A stretch of 64,000 bases of DNA from positions 48,184,164 to 48,248,163 of the forward strand of contig CM017558.1 of NCBI GenBank assembly GCA_007844125.1, written 5' to 3'. The notes beneath the pieces were generated by a model. That model did no database searches and was not told where the DNA came from. It saw only the letters and a list, made by a program, of their open reading frames with translations. The stretch comes from Sinonovacula constricta (lineage: Eukaryota > Mollusca > Bivalvia > Cardiida > Solecurtidae). Every line of letters starts with the position of its first letter. The stretch's first letter is position 1. The translations under genes were made by a program, and so were the position numbers. Positions 37,014 through 49,900 of the stretch are shown piece after piece.

Positions 37014-38189
37014 TTAATTGAATTCCATATTCAACACATAACTTTTTGCATAGAACTGACCGATGAATGTTTAAATACCAATGACTACTGGGCTTAAATA
37101 TATGGGCATTATTTGTGATAATATGTTATATATTGATATACAGCTTGATTTAACAAGATAACACTATTGTCATGTATATGTTTTCCAATAAAAATAGCTA
37201 CATACTCATAAATCATTATTTTTACACTATATAAATTACTTAAAAACAAAAAACAAAGATGACTTACTTTCAAAAATAAGAGTTTTTGATATTTAGCAAT
37301 ATTGTATGAACCTTAAACTCACTTAGACCTTAAGATGTTACAAACTTTGCTAAAATTAAAAGGCAGGAAAAGTCTCATTTCACTTTTGTCTTGAATTGCA
37401 AAAAACATTTACTGCCAACACAAGAAATGGATTTACCTTATTACTTTAGAATCTACAAGTCTTTGCATAAATCTTTACCATTCACCTTTCTTGTAAATGT
37501 GTAAGATATTTAAATGACTGAAATAATGCAAAAGGTTGTGAATGGAACCACTAAAAAGCATTTAAAACACACCTTATTCAAAACAGTAATCTTTTCTTTG
37601 CATATTCACTTGTGAACCTTTATCTTTTTAAATATGACATACACCTGTATAACATTTATACCTGTAAATTACACCTGTATTGATCAAAAAGGAGTGCAAA
37701 AATATCTACAGTTGCTAACATTTAACTCTTAATAAAGTAAGAAATGGGATTTGGCTATGTTCATGTTAATGAATATGACAATTAAACTCAAACAAACTTC
37801 TTAGCTAATAAAAAGTGTAAGACAAAAAAAGCAAAGTAACGTTTAACTTTTAACTACATCAGGTATGAGATAGCAAGGCATAACTTTCAACCACATCATC
37901 AGGTAAGAAGTTAAGCAAATATTGTTAAGTTCTTGTTCAAATGCTGCTTTAAATGTGAATTTCAACAAGAAACCAAAACTGAACTTTGCTCTATAACCAC
38001 AAGGTTTTGAAATTTTCTAATCATACCGAAAGGTCCTATGTTTTCATGTCCTGGATAAGTATTAAATTAAGCTAAGAATATGACAAAAAATCAAATAGAA
38101 CAATTTAATATGCATCCTTTATGTTTTTTTGTGTATATTTTTAACTGTTTAACATTTTGGAAGAATGTTTACCACCCATAGAAAACTAT
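37014..38189. other. AT-rich non-coding sequence
   Basis: No open frame, RNA gene or repeat array of note. Confidence 0.6.
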
Positions 38190-38199
38190 CTTCACAGAA

Positions 38200-38345
38200 A
38201 CAGTGATGCAACCTACTGGTCTCATAGAAGAACTTCGGACAGGTGTTGGCCTTACCTGGGACTCAAACCCAAGTGGTGGACAGCTCAGAGTTTCAAGTCA
38301 GAGATTAAGCTCTGACCATACGATCACCTCAAGTGCCCTCGCTCA
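38200..38345 (-). repeat. tRNA-derived SINE-like fragment
   Basis: The minus strand contains CACTTGGGTTTGAGTCCCAG, where GGTTTGAGTCCC fits a B box, preceded by TGACTTGAAACTCTGAGCTG, similar in layout to the copies near 35.3 and 35.6 kb. It explains the 97-codon plus-strand frame starting at 38203, which I do not call a gene. Confidence 0.45.
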
Positions 38346-38719
38346 GGCAAACTATCTTTCACCATCTAAAAAATCTAGAGATCTCAAACGTAAAGGTGTC
38401 TCTGTCAATTCAATGCCAGCTGAATCATACACACAACCTTCACTCTGCCATAAACCCAACCTTATCTGGCAAGATCCACTCTCAAATGAGCCATAACTCA
38501 TTTGATGTTCATATCATTTACATATTTTATTGAGGTAACACTGAATACAGAGACAATTTCTTATACAAATGGAGTTTAATAAAATGATAATGCAAAAAAG
38601 TTCAGTCGTAATTTGGCCAAACCTTTTATCTTGGACAAAAAACTTGAAGGTATAACGAGAAAAAGAGGAACTTGAAAAAAATTATGTTTTCTTTATGTTG
38701 TTATTCAGAAAATGTGATT

Positions 38720-38880
38720 AGTTAAATGAGAGTTTAGGAAACAATCAGCAAGGGAGAGCTGATTAAATGAGAGTTTAGGAAACAATCAGCAAGGAGAGCT
38801 GATTAAATGAGAGTTAAGGAAACAGTCAGCAAGGAGAGCTGATTAAATGAGAGTTTAGGAAACAATCAGCAAGGGACAGT
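38720..38880. repeat. 40-bp tandem repeat, 4 copies
   Basis: The unit has AAATGAGAGTTTAGGAAAC then AATCAGCAAGGAGAGCTG. Copies are about 40 or 41 bp and nearly identical, so the array is recent. Confidence 0.9.
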
Positions 38881-40158
38881 TAATATACTTTTACATAACT
38901 TAACTAAATTTTATACACAGATTCAATTCATTTCAAAACTAAGGTACACTGTAAGTAAATATATTTTTGTTTTATGTATACTTTAAAATTAAAATGCAAT
39001 AATAAATATCATTTACAGATGCATATAAGTAAGATTTAAATTATATTTGTACTAGATATTAAACAACATTGTTCTTTCAAAATTAAGTCCTCTAAGTACT
39101 TTTCTAAGTTAATTATGCATCAGAACAAAAAATTCATTTTTTTTTTAAATATTTTTTCTCAACAAATCTTTTTTTCAATCACACAACAAAACTCATCCTT
39201 TCCTTTCAGAGAGTACATCAACTGATGTGTGTTATCTAAGATTCCAGTGTGATGATGACTGGTTTGTTTGTACTGACATTAACCCTACCTAGTAATGGCA
39301 AGGTTCAGGCAAGCCCCTAAATGCTTTATGTGTTTACTTTCAGATAAGAAAAGTAATTTATCAAAATTATATTGAAATTGTCCCACCATGCTCTAGCCCC
39401 CCACATTGCATGAGTGTGTAATGGACTTTGTGATATGTTAACAACATTCTTGTGATATTTATATGAGTTTGAAATGCATATATAGGTAGTGGTCATGTTT
39501 TAAGACTTGGAAAGGAATCTCTCTGTTGATCTATGTGTTAATAATGCACATACTATTTTGAAAAGCATCTGTATGCCATGCACATATAACATTTTTTAAC
39601 ATATCTTAGTGTTGGACTTATTTAAGATAAATAAAAGGCATCTTTGTGTTGTATTCACATTAAAATTTAAAAATGCATCTATAAGTTAATCCTTTTGTTT
39701 ATGATGAAAGATTGTTAAGAGTTTTTATTAAATGAACTCATAAAATGATTTTTAAAGGTGTCAATGTGTTGTAGTCATGTAAGCTTTTTAAAGGCAGTCA
39801 TTAATCAATAAAGTGAAACCGATTATTTTTTTATTAAATTAATTTAATATACATATAAAGTTAATGAGTAATACTTGTTACTAGTAATTATAGAAATACA
39901 ACAGTAAATTCCAATTAACAATCTCAATAACAAGTGATCCATTGTCAGAGAAGCAACAGAAGTACCAATTTTGCACTCACTTTAAAAATGAAATTCTGAC
40001 GAAATTAGGGAATGGCCTAGATTTTACAGGCTCATTATGTTTGAACATGGTAATGTAGCCATTAGACACCAGCTCAGTATAATCAATAATGAGTACTGCA
40101 GACACCATAACATCTCATACAGACAACCCCAGGCTCCCTGGGAGCAAGCGCCATCCTC

Positions 40159-40209
40159 ATTGGCTACTGACTCTATAACAGACCAATTACAGACCAATTA
40201 CAGACCAAT
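40159..40209. promoter_or_regulatory. Cluster of four CCAAT boxes
   Basis: ATTGGCT (a reversed CCAAT) at 40159 is followed by three CCAAT cores at 40183, 40194 and 40205 in an 11-bp tandem unit GACCAATTACA. It could be an NF-Y-type promoter element or just a microsatellite; no gene lies nearby to decide. Confidence 0.3.
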
Positions 40210-41758
40210 TACAGAGCACACAAATGTCAGTGGTTCTGATTTGTCTAAAACCTTGTTTTGGTCTGTCTGACTTAAATAACTTTACTATAACAGTAAATGA
40301 TAATATTTTATTTACTTAACTTTTCTAAAACTTACACAACTTTTCTTAAACTTTATATTATAAAATAATCTTTCATATGCTTTGAAAACAACTGCTTATT
40401 TAGTCTGATTAGTTTAAGTTATACTTTGTCTACTGTCAATGATAAAATTCATGGCAAGTAACTAAGTCTAATTATGTTCATTAAAGTTCAAATATTTTAT
40501 TGTTGATTAAATATTAAATAAATTAAGCATAACTGCATTTAAACAACAATAAATCTGGACACTTTTGCACATTACACACATAACAATACCACTTTTAAGT
40601 GACAGTACCAATTTAAATGATGATACCAATTTAATAATAATAGTGAATACAAATTTAAGTGACAGTATCAAATTAAATGATGATACCAATTTAAACTGTA
40701 TCCTACAAAAAAACTGTATTTCCAAACTTCTGTTAAGTGTTATGGTAACTGTTTCATGCAAGAATATATCTGACAAAGTTCTATGAGCATTGAAACATAT
40801 ACAAAAATTTGAAAAGGTTTATCATTGATATTTTCCAAATAAATTTGGCCATAATTATTTCATTCAAAATTATTTTACCCAAGCTATTTTCCATATAACT
40901 TAAAACCATATAAATTACAATAATTATTTTATATACAATTATTTTACCATGGTTATTTTCCATACAATTTTACAAAAAAATATTTTAACACAACAATTTT
41001 ACAACAGTTATTTCCCCATAAAACCTTTACCATAATTATTTCATACACAATTATTTACCAATGCTAATATCCCATATAACTTAAACTATTTCCACATATG
41101 ATTTTTACCATAAATATATCACACAATTGTTTTTTCATAATTATTTTTCCATAAAACTATTTAATTACCTGTATTACTTGTTTTCTTAATATAATTTCAC
41201 AAAAAGAAATTGTACAACCAGCTTCTTGTAAAATGTTAACTTGCATTAAGTTTTAAAGTTTGTAGCAAAAACAACTTATTTCTGAAAAAACTGCCATCAA
41301 GTTACAATTATTATAAAAATATCAAATAAATCAAAACAGTACACTGAAAGTAGTACCCTGACAGAGTTGTAAAAGACAATCTATGCATGTATGGGTTGAT
41401 AACCCCACTCTCTAAGTGCAGTTTTACAACACAACAAAAGAGCAACAAGAAAAGATCACTTATTACGCATTCAGCATTATCATTTACATAATGACAATGG
41501 TCCTATATGCAACTAGATCCTATAATTATGGTAAAGAAGGCAAGCTGAACCTTTCCAGAGTACCTTTCTTCATGGGCTGGTAACATCTGATACCTGACCA
41601 TGGTGTCATCCTGCATAAAAATGTGTCATTGACACTGTTCAGTATAAAAGACTAAAACCTTCTCCAAAGCCTTATTATGCTATATTCATGAATACACCAG
41701 AGTTTATTTGCTTAAAGGTTACAAAACCTATTGATAGAGGGAAAGCATTAAAAAGTTA

Positions 41759-41860
41759 CATCCTGGTCAGACAGTTCCCATCAGAAGTTGGAAGATCAAG
41801 ATCAGGGCTGTTTACTGCAGCACTGTCCTTTTGTACTAAGCGGCTATGATTTCAGGTGTA
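41759..41860 (+). repeat. Dispersed GATC-rich hairpin repeat, diverged copy
   Basis: CATCCTGGTCAGACAGTTCC then GAAGATCAAGATCAGGGCTG, followed by a CTAAGCGGCTATGA tail. The most diverged of the plus-strand copies. Confidence 0.45.
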
Positions 41861-42084
41861 CAAATGTAGTTTGATTTTACTCAGAAACTAAGACTCAAAC
41901 ATTTCCTTTAAAAATTGCATCTGTTTTGTTTGTTAAATATGTCCATATAAGATCAGTCATCTGGAGATGGTGTTTAAGCAGACACAATGCTATCTTTGCT
42001 GTGATAGCATTCATGAATAACCTTAACAAGATACCACAGCTATCCTGATGTTTGACCAGCATTCATGAAGCTACCCCTTTCAGC

Positions 42085-42720
42085 AAGGGAGCTAAGCCAA
42101 TGAGAGCTAAACCAGTAGTAGTTGTTTTTTTGCAAGTGAAGGCTATACCAGTTGGAACTATTCCAGTGGGAGTTTGCCAGTGGAAGCAATGCCAATGGGA
42201 GCTATGACAGTAAGAGCAATGCCAATTGGAGCTATGCCAGTAAGAGCAATGCCAATGGAAGCTATGCCAGTAAGAGCAATGCCAATGGGAGCTATGCCAG
42301 TAGAAACTAAGTAAGTGGAAGCTATGCCAATGAAAGCTGTTTCAGTGGGAGATATGGCGATGTGAGCTATGGCAGGAAAGCTATGCCAGTAAGAGCAATG
42401 CCATTGGGAGTTATGCCAGTAAGAGCAATATACTGGCAATGCCAATGGGAGCTATGCCAGTAAGAGCAATGCCAATGGGAGCTATGCCAGTAGAAACTAA
42501 GCAAGTGGAAGCTATGCCAATGAAAGCTGTTTCAGTGGGAGATATGCCGATGTGAGCTATGGCAGGAAAGCTATGCCAGTGAGAGTTATGCTGAGCCGAG
42601 TTATGGCAGGAGGGCTATGCCAGTAGAAACTATGTCAATTGGAGTATGCCAATGGGACCTAATAATGCCAGTGAGAGCTTTGCCAGAAGGAGATATGGAT
42701 GGAGAGCTATGTTGAGGGGA
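42085..42720. repeat. 15/30-bp minisatellite with a 190-bp internal duplication
   Basis: Basic unit about 15 bp, (A)GCTATGCCAATGGGA, often paired as GGAGCTATGCCAGTA with AGAGCAATGCCAATG. A larger block around 42261-42393 recurs with few changes around 42451-42583, shifted by 190 bp. The repeat yields a 95-codon minus-strand frame of isoleucine/alanine-rich repeats (42158-42445), which is incidental. Confidence 0.9.
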
Positions 42721-45370
42721 GCTAGTTCAGTCTGAACAGCCATTTTAGTTTCATTTATCTTAATATATTCAGGTAATTGTAGCCCAATTAAAAATAAATT
42801 ATAATCCAGCATCAGATAAAAATTGTGAACAACGAAAATATCTACTAACAACTATGCATCACATTTTCACAATAAAAACTAATTATTCATGTCTAACTTG
42901 AATTTTCTGAATGAATATTGATGACAGCTGTAAGTGCAATTTCCGCACTCTTCATCATGCATCATGCTGACAGCATCATTATTTCCAGTCCTGAATGCCA
43001 GTGCCACACTAAAGGTGAGAGATTTAAAAAATGTACTTATACCTGTCACTTGTATTCATAAAGAAAACTCCGTGAGCAGGTGACTGGAGCGCACCCTGGT
43101 GGCAGAATGATGAATTGTCGCGGATACAGTGTCTCTGCCATCCTATAGCCTCCGAGCACCATGGTGACACAGTGCCATTGTGTGGATCCTAATGTGGGCG
43201 GGACAAGGTGCGCTACAATTCACGGGTACTTATTGTTCACCATCAGTGTAGGTAATTAGTCACTAGTGTAAGCAAATATTGGATCAAGTGCCCTACACAT
43301 CATAAAACTGTCAAAGATATTTCTATACACCTTGCACCCTCTTTAGAAAGAAAAATGGTGAAGGGGTTGGTTGAGTTTAGAAAGATTAGAAAAATATTTG
43401 GAAGAGGAAAAATGTGACCAGCCGCAAACACTTAAAAGTAAACAGTCAAATATAGCACCAGGATGCGACTGTATTAGGGAAATGTGCGGGAACATTCTCT
43501 CAATATAATAAAGTGTCTTTTATTGCATTAAAACCATAACATGCTATTTTATAGCACCGAAAGCACACTTTAAGAGATATTTTATGATGCTCTCAATATT
43601 TAAGGTAGAGTAGGTGAACAAAGACATGAGTGTTTTATCGTTATCCTTTGCTGAGTCAATATCTATAAAAAGGACTTAGTCAACATTATGTGATCATTTT
43701 CCTTAACCACATCATAAAAAAAGTTATCAGCAAATCACTTAATGCAATATTCAAATTTGCTGTGGTCATTACTTGTGACTACAATGTAACAACCACAAAT
43801 CATTAGGCAAATGGTATTACTCACATTTTTTTCCTAAAATCAAATAAAGATATTTTACAAAAAGAAAAGGCATGCGAAAAAAAACTGCTTTAAGCTGGGA
43901 ACGCATGTCATATTGAATACCTGGTCTGACAACATGCCAGCATTGTTAGGCTAGAAGATGGGGGGCTATTTTGCTACAAAACATTTTGTCACAATCCCAG
44001 TTTAAACACTCATTGTCAACATCAATTTTGCCTGTTCTTTATCTTAATAACATACACAACCTACATATGAACACTTCAAATGTTCCAGGTTTCACTTCAG
44101 AAGGAATGTGCAGCTTGTGTTTCCCAGTTATACGGCAATATGCACTCAGTTTGTATCAATGTGAAAAAACATTTGTTTCCTGATGAACAAAGATTTAAGA
44201 TTATTTTTTTGCTTAAAGATGGTATCTGACAGTCTGAACCCAAGTTTTGTCTCTCATACATCCAAATAAATTATTGTACTATGAACAGATCCGGTGAAAT
44301 GCCGCTTAATGTTGTCCTATATCCAAGTGAAATGTGACACATAACACACTACTACTCATTTTAAACAGGTATTTCCTATCTGCAACCATGCTGCTGAGTG
44401 TCTTTAATATAAGACTAACAGGGACTGCTTACTTTTAAGATCACATTCTATAATCATTTGGGTAAATTGATGTGGCTTTGATAATCATTTAAACATGTAG
44501 CAGACATACCTTCATTGAGTTTATATAAAGATTTGGAAAGAATGGATATTAAGGGTGATTTTTTATCATTTGTACTGTCTATATACCATTATTGAGGTAG
44601 TGTTGAACATTGTCTTTGTTATACTAAATATTAGTTTATATAGAAATCATGCCCCGATTCCCCCAAACAGACATAATATGTTGTTACATGTATGTGATAA
44701 AGGCCAACTACAAAATACTACTTTTAAAACCTTAAAGTAACTATTTCTGATATTGTCAGAAACAACTGTTTTGGTTATGTCTTGAAATTAAGCTTTCTTA
44801 CTAATACTATAATACTGAATGAATGTAATAGGATCTGAGTAGAGAAAATAAATATCCCCCCAAAATTGCCCTAAAATGACTGAAAATGAAGAACAAACTC
44901 ATAGAAAAGCAAAGCGTCATGAATGTTTCTCTTGATTCAAGCTTGAACTTTTCTTCATATAGAGTCGAAAGTATATTCAAGTTGGAATTGTTTTGAATAT
45001 TAAAGTTTGGCAGTGAAATATTCAATAATTTTCTTCAACTTAAGTATTAGAAAAGGACTTTAATAAAATGTTTACATTAAACTCTGATAGGGTTGCCTTA
45101 AATGGTTTGGGGTCTTAGTTTCATCTCCACATATGATTATGAATTCAAACAAAGTTACAATTTTATTTACTTTAGTTGCCAGACTAAATAAAAGTATTCT
45201 TTTCAAGCTAATTTAATTGGACATGAGATTTATTTATATCTCCAAAGAGAAACTTATGCAAAGTATTATCTGAGGCCACAGTCATAAAAAAAATTATACA
45301 TTTTTTTCTTATCTAAGCTAAGAACTTTCCTTAAATTTAAAAACAACAACTACTGGATTAAATAGCATAA
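42721..45370. other. Non-coding sequence
   Basis: Mostly AT-rich with a balanced block at 43070-43220 that has CpG and a CCCTGGTGGCAG motif (CTCF-like core). No open frame beyond about 73 codons and none recognisable. Confidence 0.5.
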
Positions 45371-46599
45371 AAGCAGTGTGGCCTAAGCAGAGTGGTCTTA
45401 TAGCAGAGTGACCTAATAGCTGAGTGGTCTAACAGCAGAGTGGTCTTATAACTCAGTGGCCTAATAGCATAGTGGTCTTATAGCAGAGTGACCTAATAGC
45501 TGAGTGGTCTAACAGCAGAGTGGTCTAACAGAAGACTGGTCTTATAGCAGCGTGGCCTAACAGCAGAGTGGTCTTATAGCTGAGTGATCTTATAGCAGAC
45601 TGGCCTAACAGCAGAGTGGTCTTACAGGAAAGTGGCCTTATAGCAGAGTGGTCTTACAGCTGAGTGATCTTATAGCAGAGTGGTCTTATAGCAGAGTGGT
45701 CTTACAACAGAGTGGCCTTATAGCAGAGTGGCCTTATAGCTGAGTGGTCTTATAGCAGAGTGGTCTTATAGCAGAGTGGCCTTACAACAGAGTGGTCTTA
45801 TAGCAGAGTGGCCTCATAGCAGAGTGGTCTTATAGCAGAGTGGTCTTATAACAGAGTGGTCTTATAGCAGAGTGGTCTTATAGCAGAGTGGCCTAATAGC
45901 TGAGTGGTCTTACAGCTAGTGGTCTTATAGCAGAGTGGTCTTATAGCAGGGTGGTCTTATAGCAGAGTGGTCTTATAGCAGAGTGGCCTTATAGCAGAGT
46001 GGTCTTATAACAGAGTGGCCTTATAGCTGAGTGGTCTTACAGCTAGTGGTCTTACAGCAGAGTGGCCTTATAGCTGAGTGGTCTTATAGCAGAGTGGTCT
46101 CACAGCTAGTGGTCTTATAGCAGAGTGGCCTTATAGCTGAGTGGTCTTATAGCAGAGTGGTCTTACAGCTAGTGGTCTAACAGTACAGTGGCCTAATAGC
46201 TGAGTGGTCTTACAGCAGTGTTGTCTAATGGCTGAGTGGTCTTACAGCCTAATAGAAGAGTGGTCTAATAAAAAGAGATCTAAAAGATGGGTGGTCTTAC
46301 AGCAGTGTGGCCTAATAGCAGGGTGGGCCTATAATAGTGTGGCCAAACAGCTGGGTGGACTTAAAGCAATGTGGCCTAGCAGCAGAGAGGGGCCAATAAC
46401 AGGGTCGCCTTGTAAAAGAGTAGCCTAATAGCTGACTGATCTTATAGCAGTGTGGCCTAATAGTAAAATGGTCTAACAGCTGAGTGGTTTTATAGCAGTG
46501 TGGCTTAAAAGCAAGCCAAGTTGCCTTATAGCAATAAGTCCAAATAACTGAGTGGTTTTATAGAAGTGTGGCCTGACAGCAGAGTGGTCCAATAGCTGA

Positions 46600-46641
<42 letters not shown>

Positions 46642-46930
46642 TTTAGTTGAGTGGCCTAATAGCAGAGGGGCCAAACAGCAAAGTGGCTTTATAGCAAAGT
46701 AGTGTGATAGCACAGTGACATAAAAGCTGAGTGGTTGCATAGCAGACTGACCTGCTAGCTGAGTGGCCTAATAGCAGTGATCTCATCATGGAGAGACATT
46801 TTAACAGAGTGGCCTAAAAGCTGAGTGGCCTAAAAACTAAATAACCTAGAAGCTAAATAGCATAACTGCAGAGTGGTGTATAACAGGGTTGTTAAGTAGA
46901 TAAGAGGCCTAAAGCATTATGAGTTAAAAA
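45371..46930. repeat. 16-bp satellite array, roughly 90 copies
   Basis: The consensus unit is GTGGTCTTATAGCAGA. The period is exactly 16 bp through the core, with variants GTGGCCTTATAGCAGA, CTTATAGCTGA and CTTACAGCTA; both flanks decay gradually. A (TA)n run interrupts it at 46601. Derived open frames are incidental. Confidence 0.94.
46601..46639. repeat. (TA)n microsatellite
   Basis: About 39 bases of perfect TA repeat inside the 16-bp satellite, probably grown from the TATA of a TTATAGC unit. Confidence 0.97.
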
Positions 46931-49900
46931 TTAAGTGGTTTTTTTGCATAGTAGTATTATGATCCAACTGTCCAAATTATCTCTAACACCTATGCATGTA
47001 ATATCTTAACAGTGCTGACCATATGTGTATTTATCCACTTGATCACCTAATTAGTATTGTAGAAAGTATGGTGGTCACATCTCTAACCTGATAGGGTAAC
47101 TGACCGGTGGTCAGTTTATAGGTAAGTAGGTGAATGGGTGGTCCGCGTGTTTGGAGAAGATTCTCAGGTGTCACTATAAAGTGCCCTGGGGCTACCAATC
47201 TCTGGTAATGGTTGATATACATACAGAACATGCAGCAAGGGATTCATTACAGAGACATGATTAAGCAATAAAGAACTGTAGGCTTCAAAGTTTTAAGTGA
47301 CAAACTTATTTTATTTCAATTTTTAATGTGCAGATATGATAAGCATGAGTCAGTTGGTATCATAGCATAACTTATTCTATGAGAGATGTAGGGACTTAGA
47401 CATTCTACATGATTGGCTGCATCTTTAAGCATTACCTGATACATAAAATGTTATTGGATAAACATCTAGTGTTTATAAAAAAGAATATTCATCCCAACTA
47501 CAACTCAATAATATTGTACACAAACTACCTGGATTTATTCTCAGACCAATAATATCTGTACTATTTTTTGCTTTAAAATATATATATACATAGCATTTAT
47601 ATTAATATAATACAATCTGACACCATCTGTTTGACTCAAGTATCATAACTTTGTATTTCTTTACCAACAGTCATTGCAGCTTTCAATCCTACAGTTCAGT
47701 CAAGTCCAACTCTTTTGGGGGACATTACAATTATACCAACTAACTGCAGAACAGCTCTATATATCATGTCAGCTAAGTTGGAATAGTTCAATATTGCATC
47801 TACCCTTGCTAAGGTCGGTCACCTGGTCAGTGCAGCAGTCTGGACAATGATACTGAAACATTAAAACTGTGAGGTGAAAGTGAGCTGTCATCAGATACCA
47901 AGCCACCAGTGATACAGTTTCTTATACAGTTTTGATGCTTTATATTTTATTGTCAATTTAAGCATTTCTGTTGTTGTTTGTTTGTGGTTGTTATGTTGTT
48001 TGGGTGGGGGTGAGGGGTGATCCATAAAAAAGTTATTGTTTGAGATAAATTAAAACATTTTAAACATTGTTATGACACTGAATGTTCATAGATAAGCAAT
48101 TTGCATTTTAAACCATACTTTGTATAATCTTAATCTTAGTAAATACTATGATTTTTATTTTTAACAAATTAAAATGGCATTTTAAATACTCTTGCCATCA
48201 TGGTATATCAGTATTTACTAATTACTCTGGATTATAATGAGTCATTTGAAGAATACCAGGTATAAAATAAATGATCAAATTAATTTAAAATTAAATGTAA
48301 GCTCCATATACTCATAATTATAGTCAAAGTATATTTTACATATTGAATTGAATGACATGCATTATAATAAAAAAAATCAAAGAAATATTAACAAAAAAAT
48401 CTCTCACCATTATTTAGAAACAATCAGAAAGCCATTAAATTTGCTCAGATCATACATACATCAGGTAATCAGCATTGTCATTATTAATCATAGAGACCCA
48501 TCATGATAAAAGTGCAACAAATCATATCCTGTCAACGATACATCCTGGCAGAGTTCCAAACAACAGGAACCTAGAGACCAAACACCACACTATAATTAAA
48601 CTAGACCAGAATAGTGTAAACGACATTTTCAAATTAGACAACCAGAACAAAATATTGATGAAATAATTATTTTCACGCCCACTTATATATTTTAACAGAA
48701 CGGTACGAGGATCATAGTCTGAATTGTAAGACAGGAAATAATTAGCTCAACAACTCATGATCATATCACACCAGATATGACAGAAGTCTATATAATGACA
48801 TTCTTTAACATGTGGTGAATCAAAAAGTATTGAGCCCAAGTCCCAGCCTGAGTTAAAGAAATTATATCCAGAGATATGTAGCTGACTTGATATTTAGAAT
48901 ATTGAGGGACCAAACCAGAACAATTATAATCATAACTAATAGTATTTTAAAATGTTTATATCAAAATGAAAGATAGTATTTCTGTGACAAACTTATTTTA
49001 TTCAAACTTACTCAATTAACAATTCTATTACTGCCTTCATTATAATGACGCCATGTATATAAACCCTATATGATGTCACAACATCTTCTTTATTAAAGTG
49101 AAACATGCAGCATTTCTGACAATTTCTTTCAAACATCAACCACATATTGAATTCATGTTTCTTCTCCCTGACAATGCAAATGTTTTAAAAATCTCAAAAA
49201 TGAAGAAAAGAATCTCATCAAATTTATAAAACAAAGAACATTGCAATCTTCCGATATGCTGAGGCTAATAAAGGTATGAGTATTGACGAGTGTGTGGACG
49301 TAGGGTTTTCCTGGCCTCATAAAGCTACAGGGGGATCATTAACCAGCAGGCTATCATACCTTGATAATGGGGAACTTATAAAATATCAAACATCAATTAT
49401 ATATTGATTGTGCCATGCCAGGACATCCAGGAGAGCGTAGGAGTCAGGTGAACATACTCTCAACCCAGTGATGCTGAAGTGAATATTTTCATTGTCTGTT
49501 GATATTCATCAGCAAAAAAATTATAAAAAAACAACAACCAAAGAAAACATTCACAGAGAAAAGTTTGTGTTAAAATGCTATCCATAGAGAAAACTAATAA
49601 ATAGATAGAAAAGAAATAAGGGTTGAATGACAATAAAAAAAAAGAAAAGAAAAGAGAAACACAAAATCTGTTTAGTGTCTTTTGACAATACCCAACATGC
49701 CAGCTAAAATTAATTAGGCGTAATGATATATTTTATGCATATTATTATAAAAGTTGGACATTATATTATATTAATGGTTGTGTTGGATTTAAGTGAATTA
49801 AGTGTATATTTCATGTTAAAAAAGACTACATCTTACAAGAATATACTCTATCAAAATTAAAAATTACACTTGACAAGTCTTGAAAAATTTAAAAATAAAT

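Larger units (their letters stand above)
38881..42084. other. AT-rich non-coding sequence with small repeats
   Basis: Holds a 60-bp spaced duplication at 40597-40700 (AAGTGACAGTACCAATTTAA type), a loose AT-rich repeat of ACCATAATTATTT units at about 40840-41165, a CCAAT cluster near 40160-40210 and one GATC-rich dispersed copy at 41759. No gene recognised. Confidence 0.5.

Noticed and set aside
42158..42445. 95-codon Ile/Ala-rich repeat protein
   Set aside because: Readout of a 15-bp minisatellite; neighbouring units break the frame.
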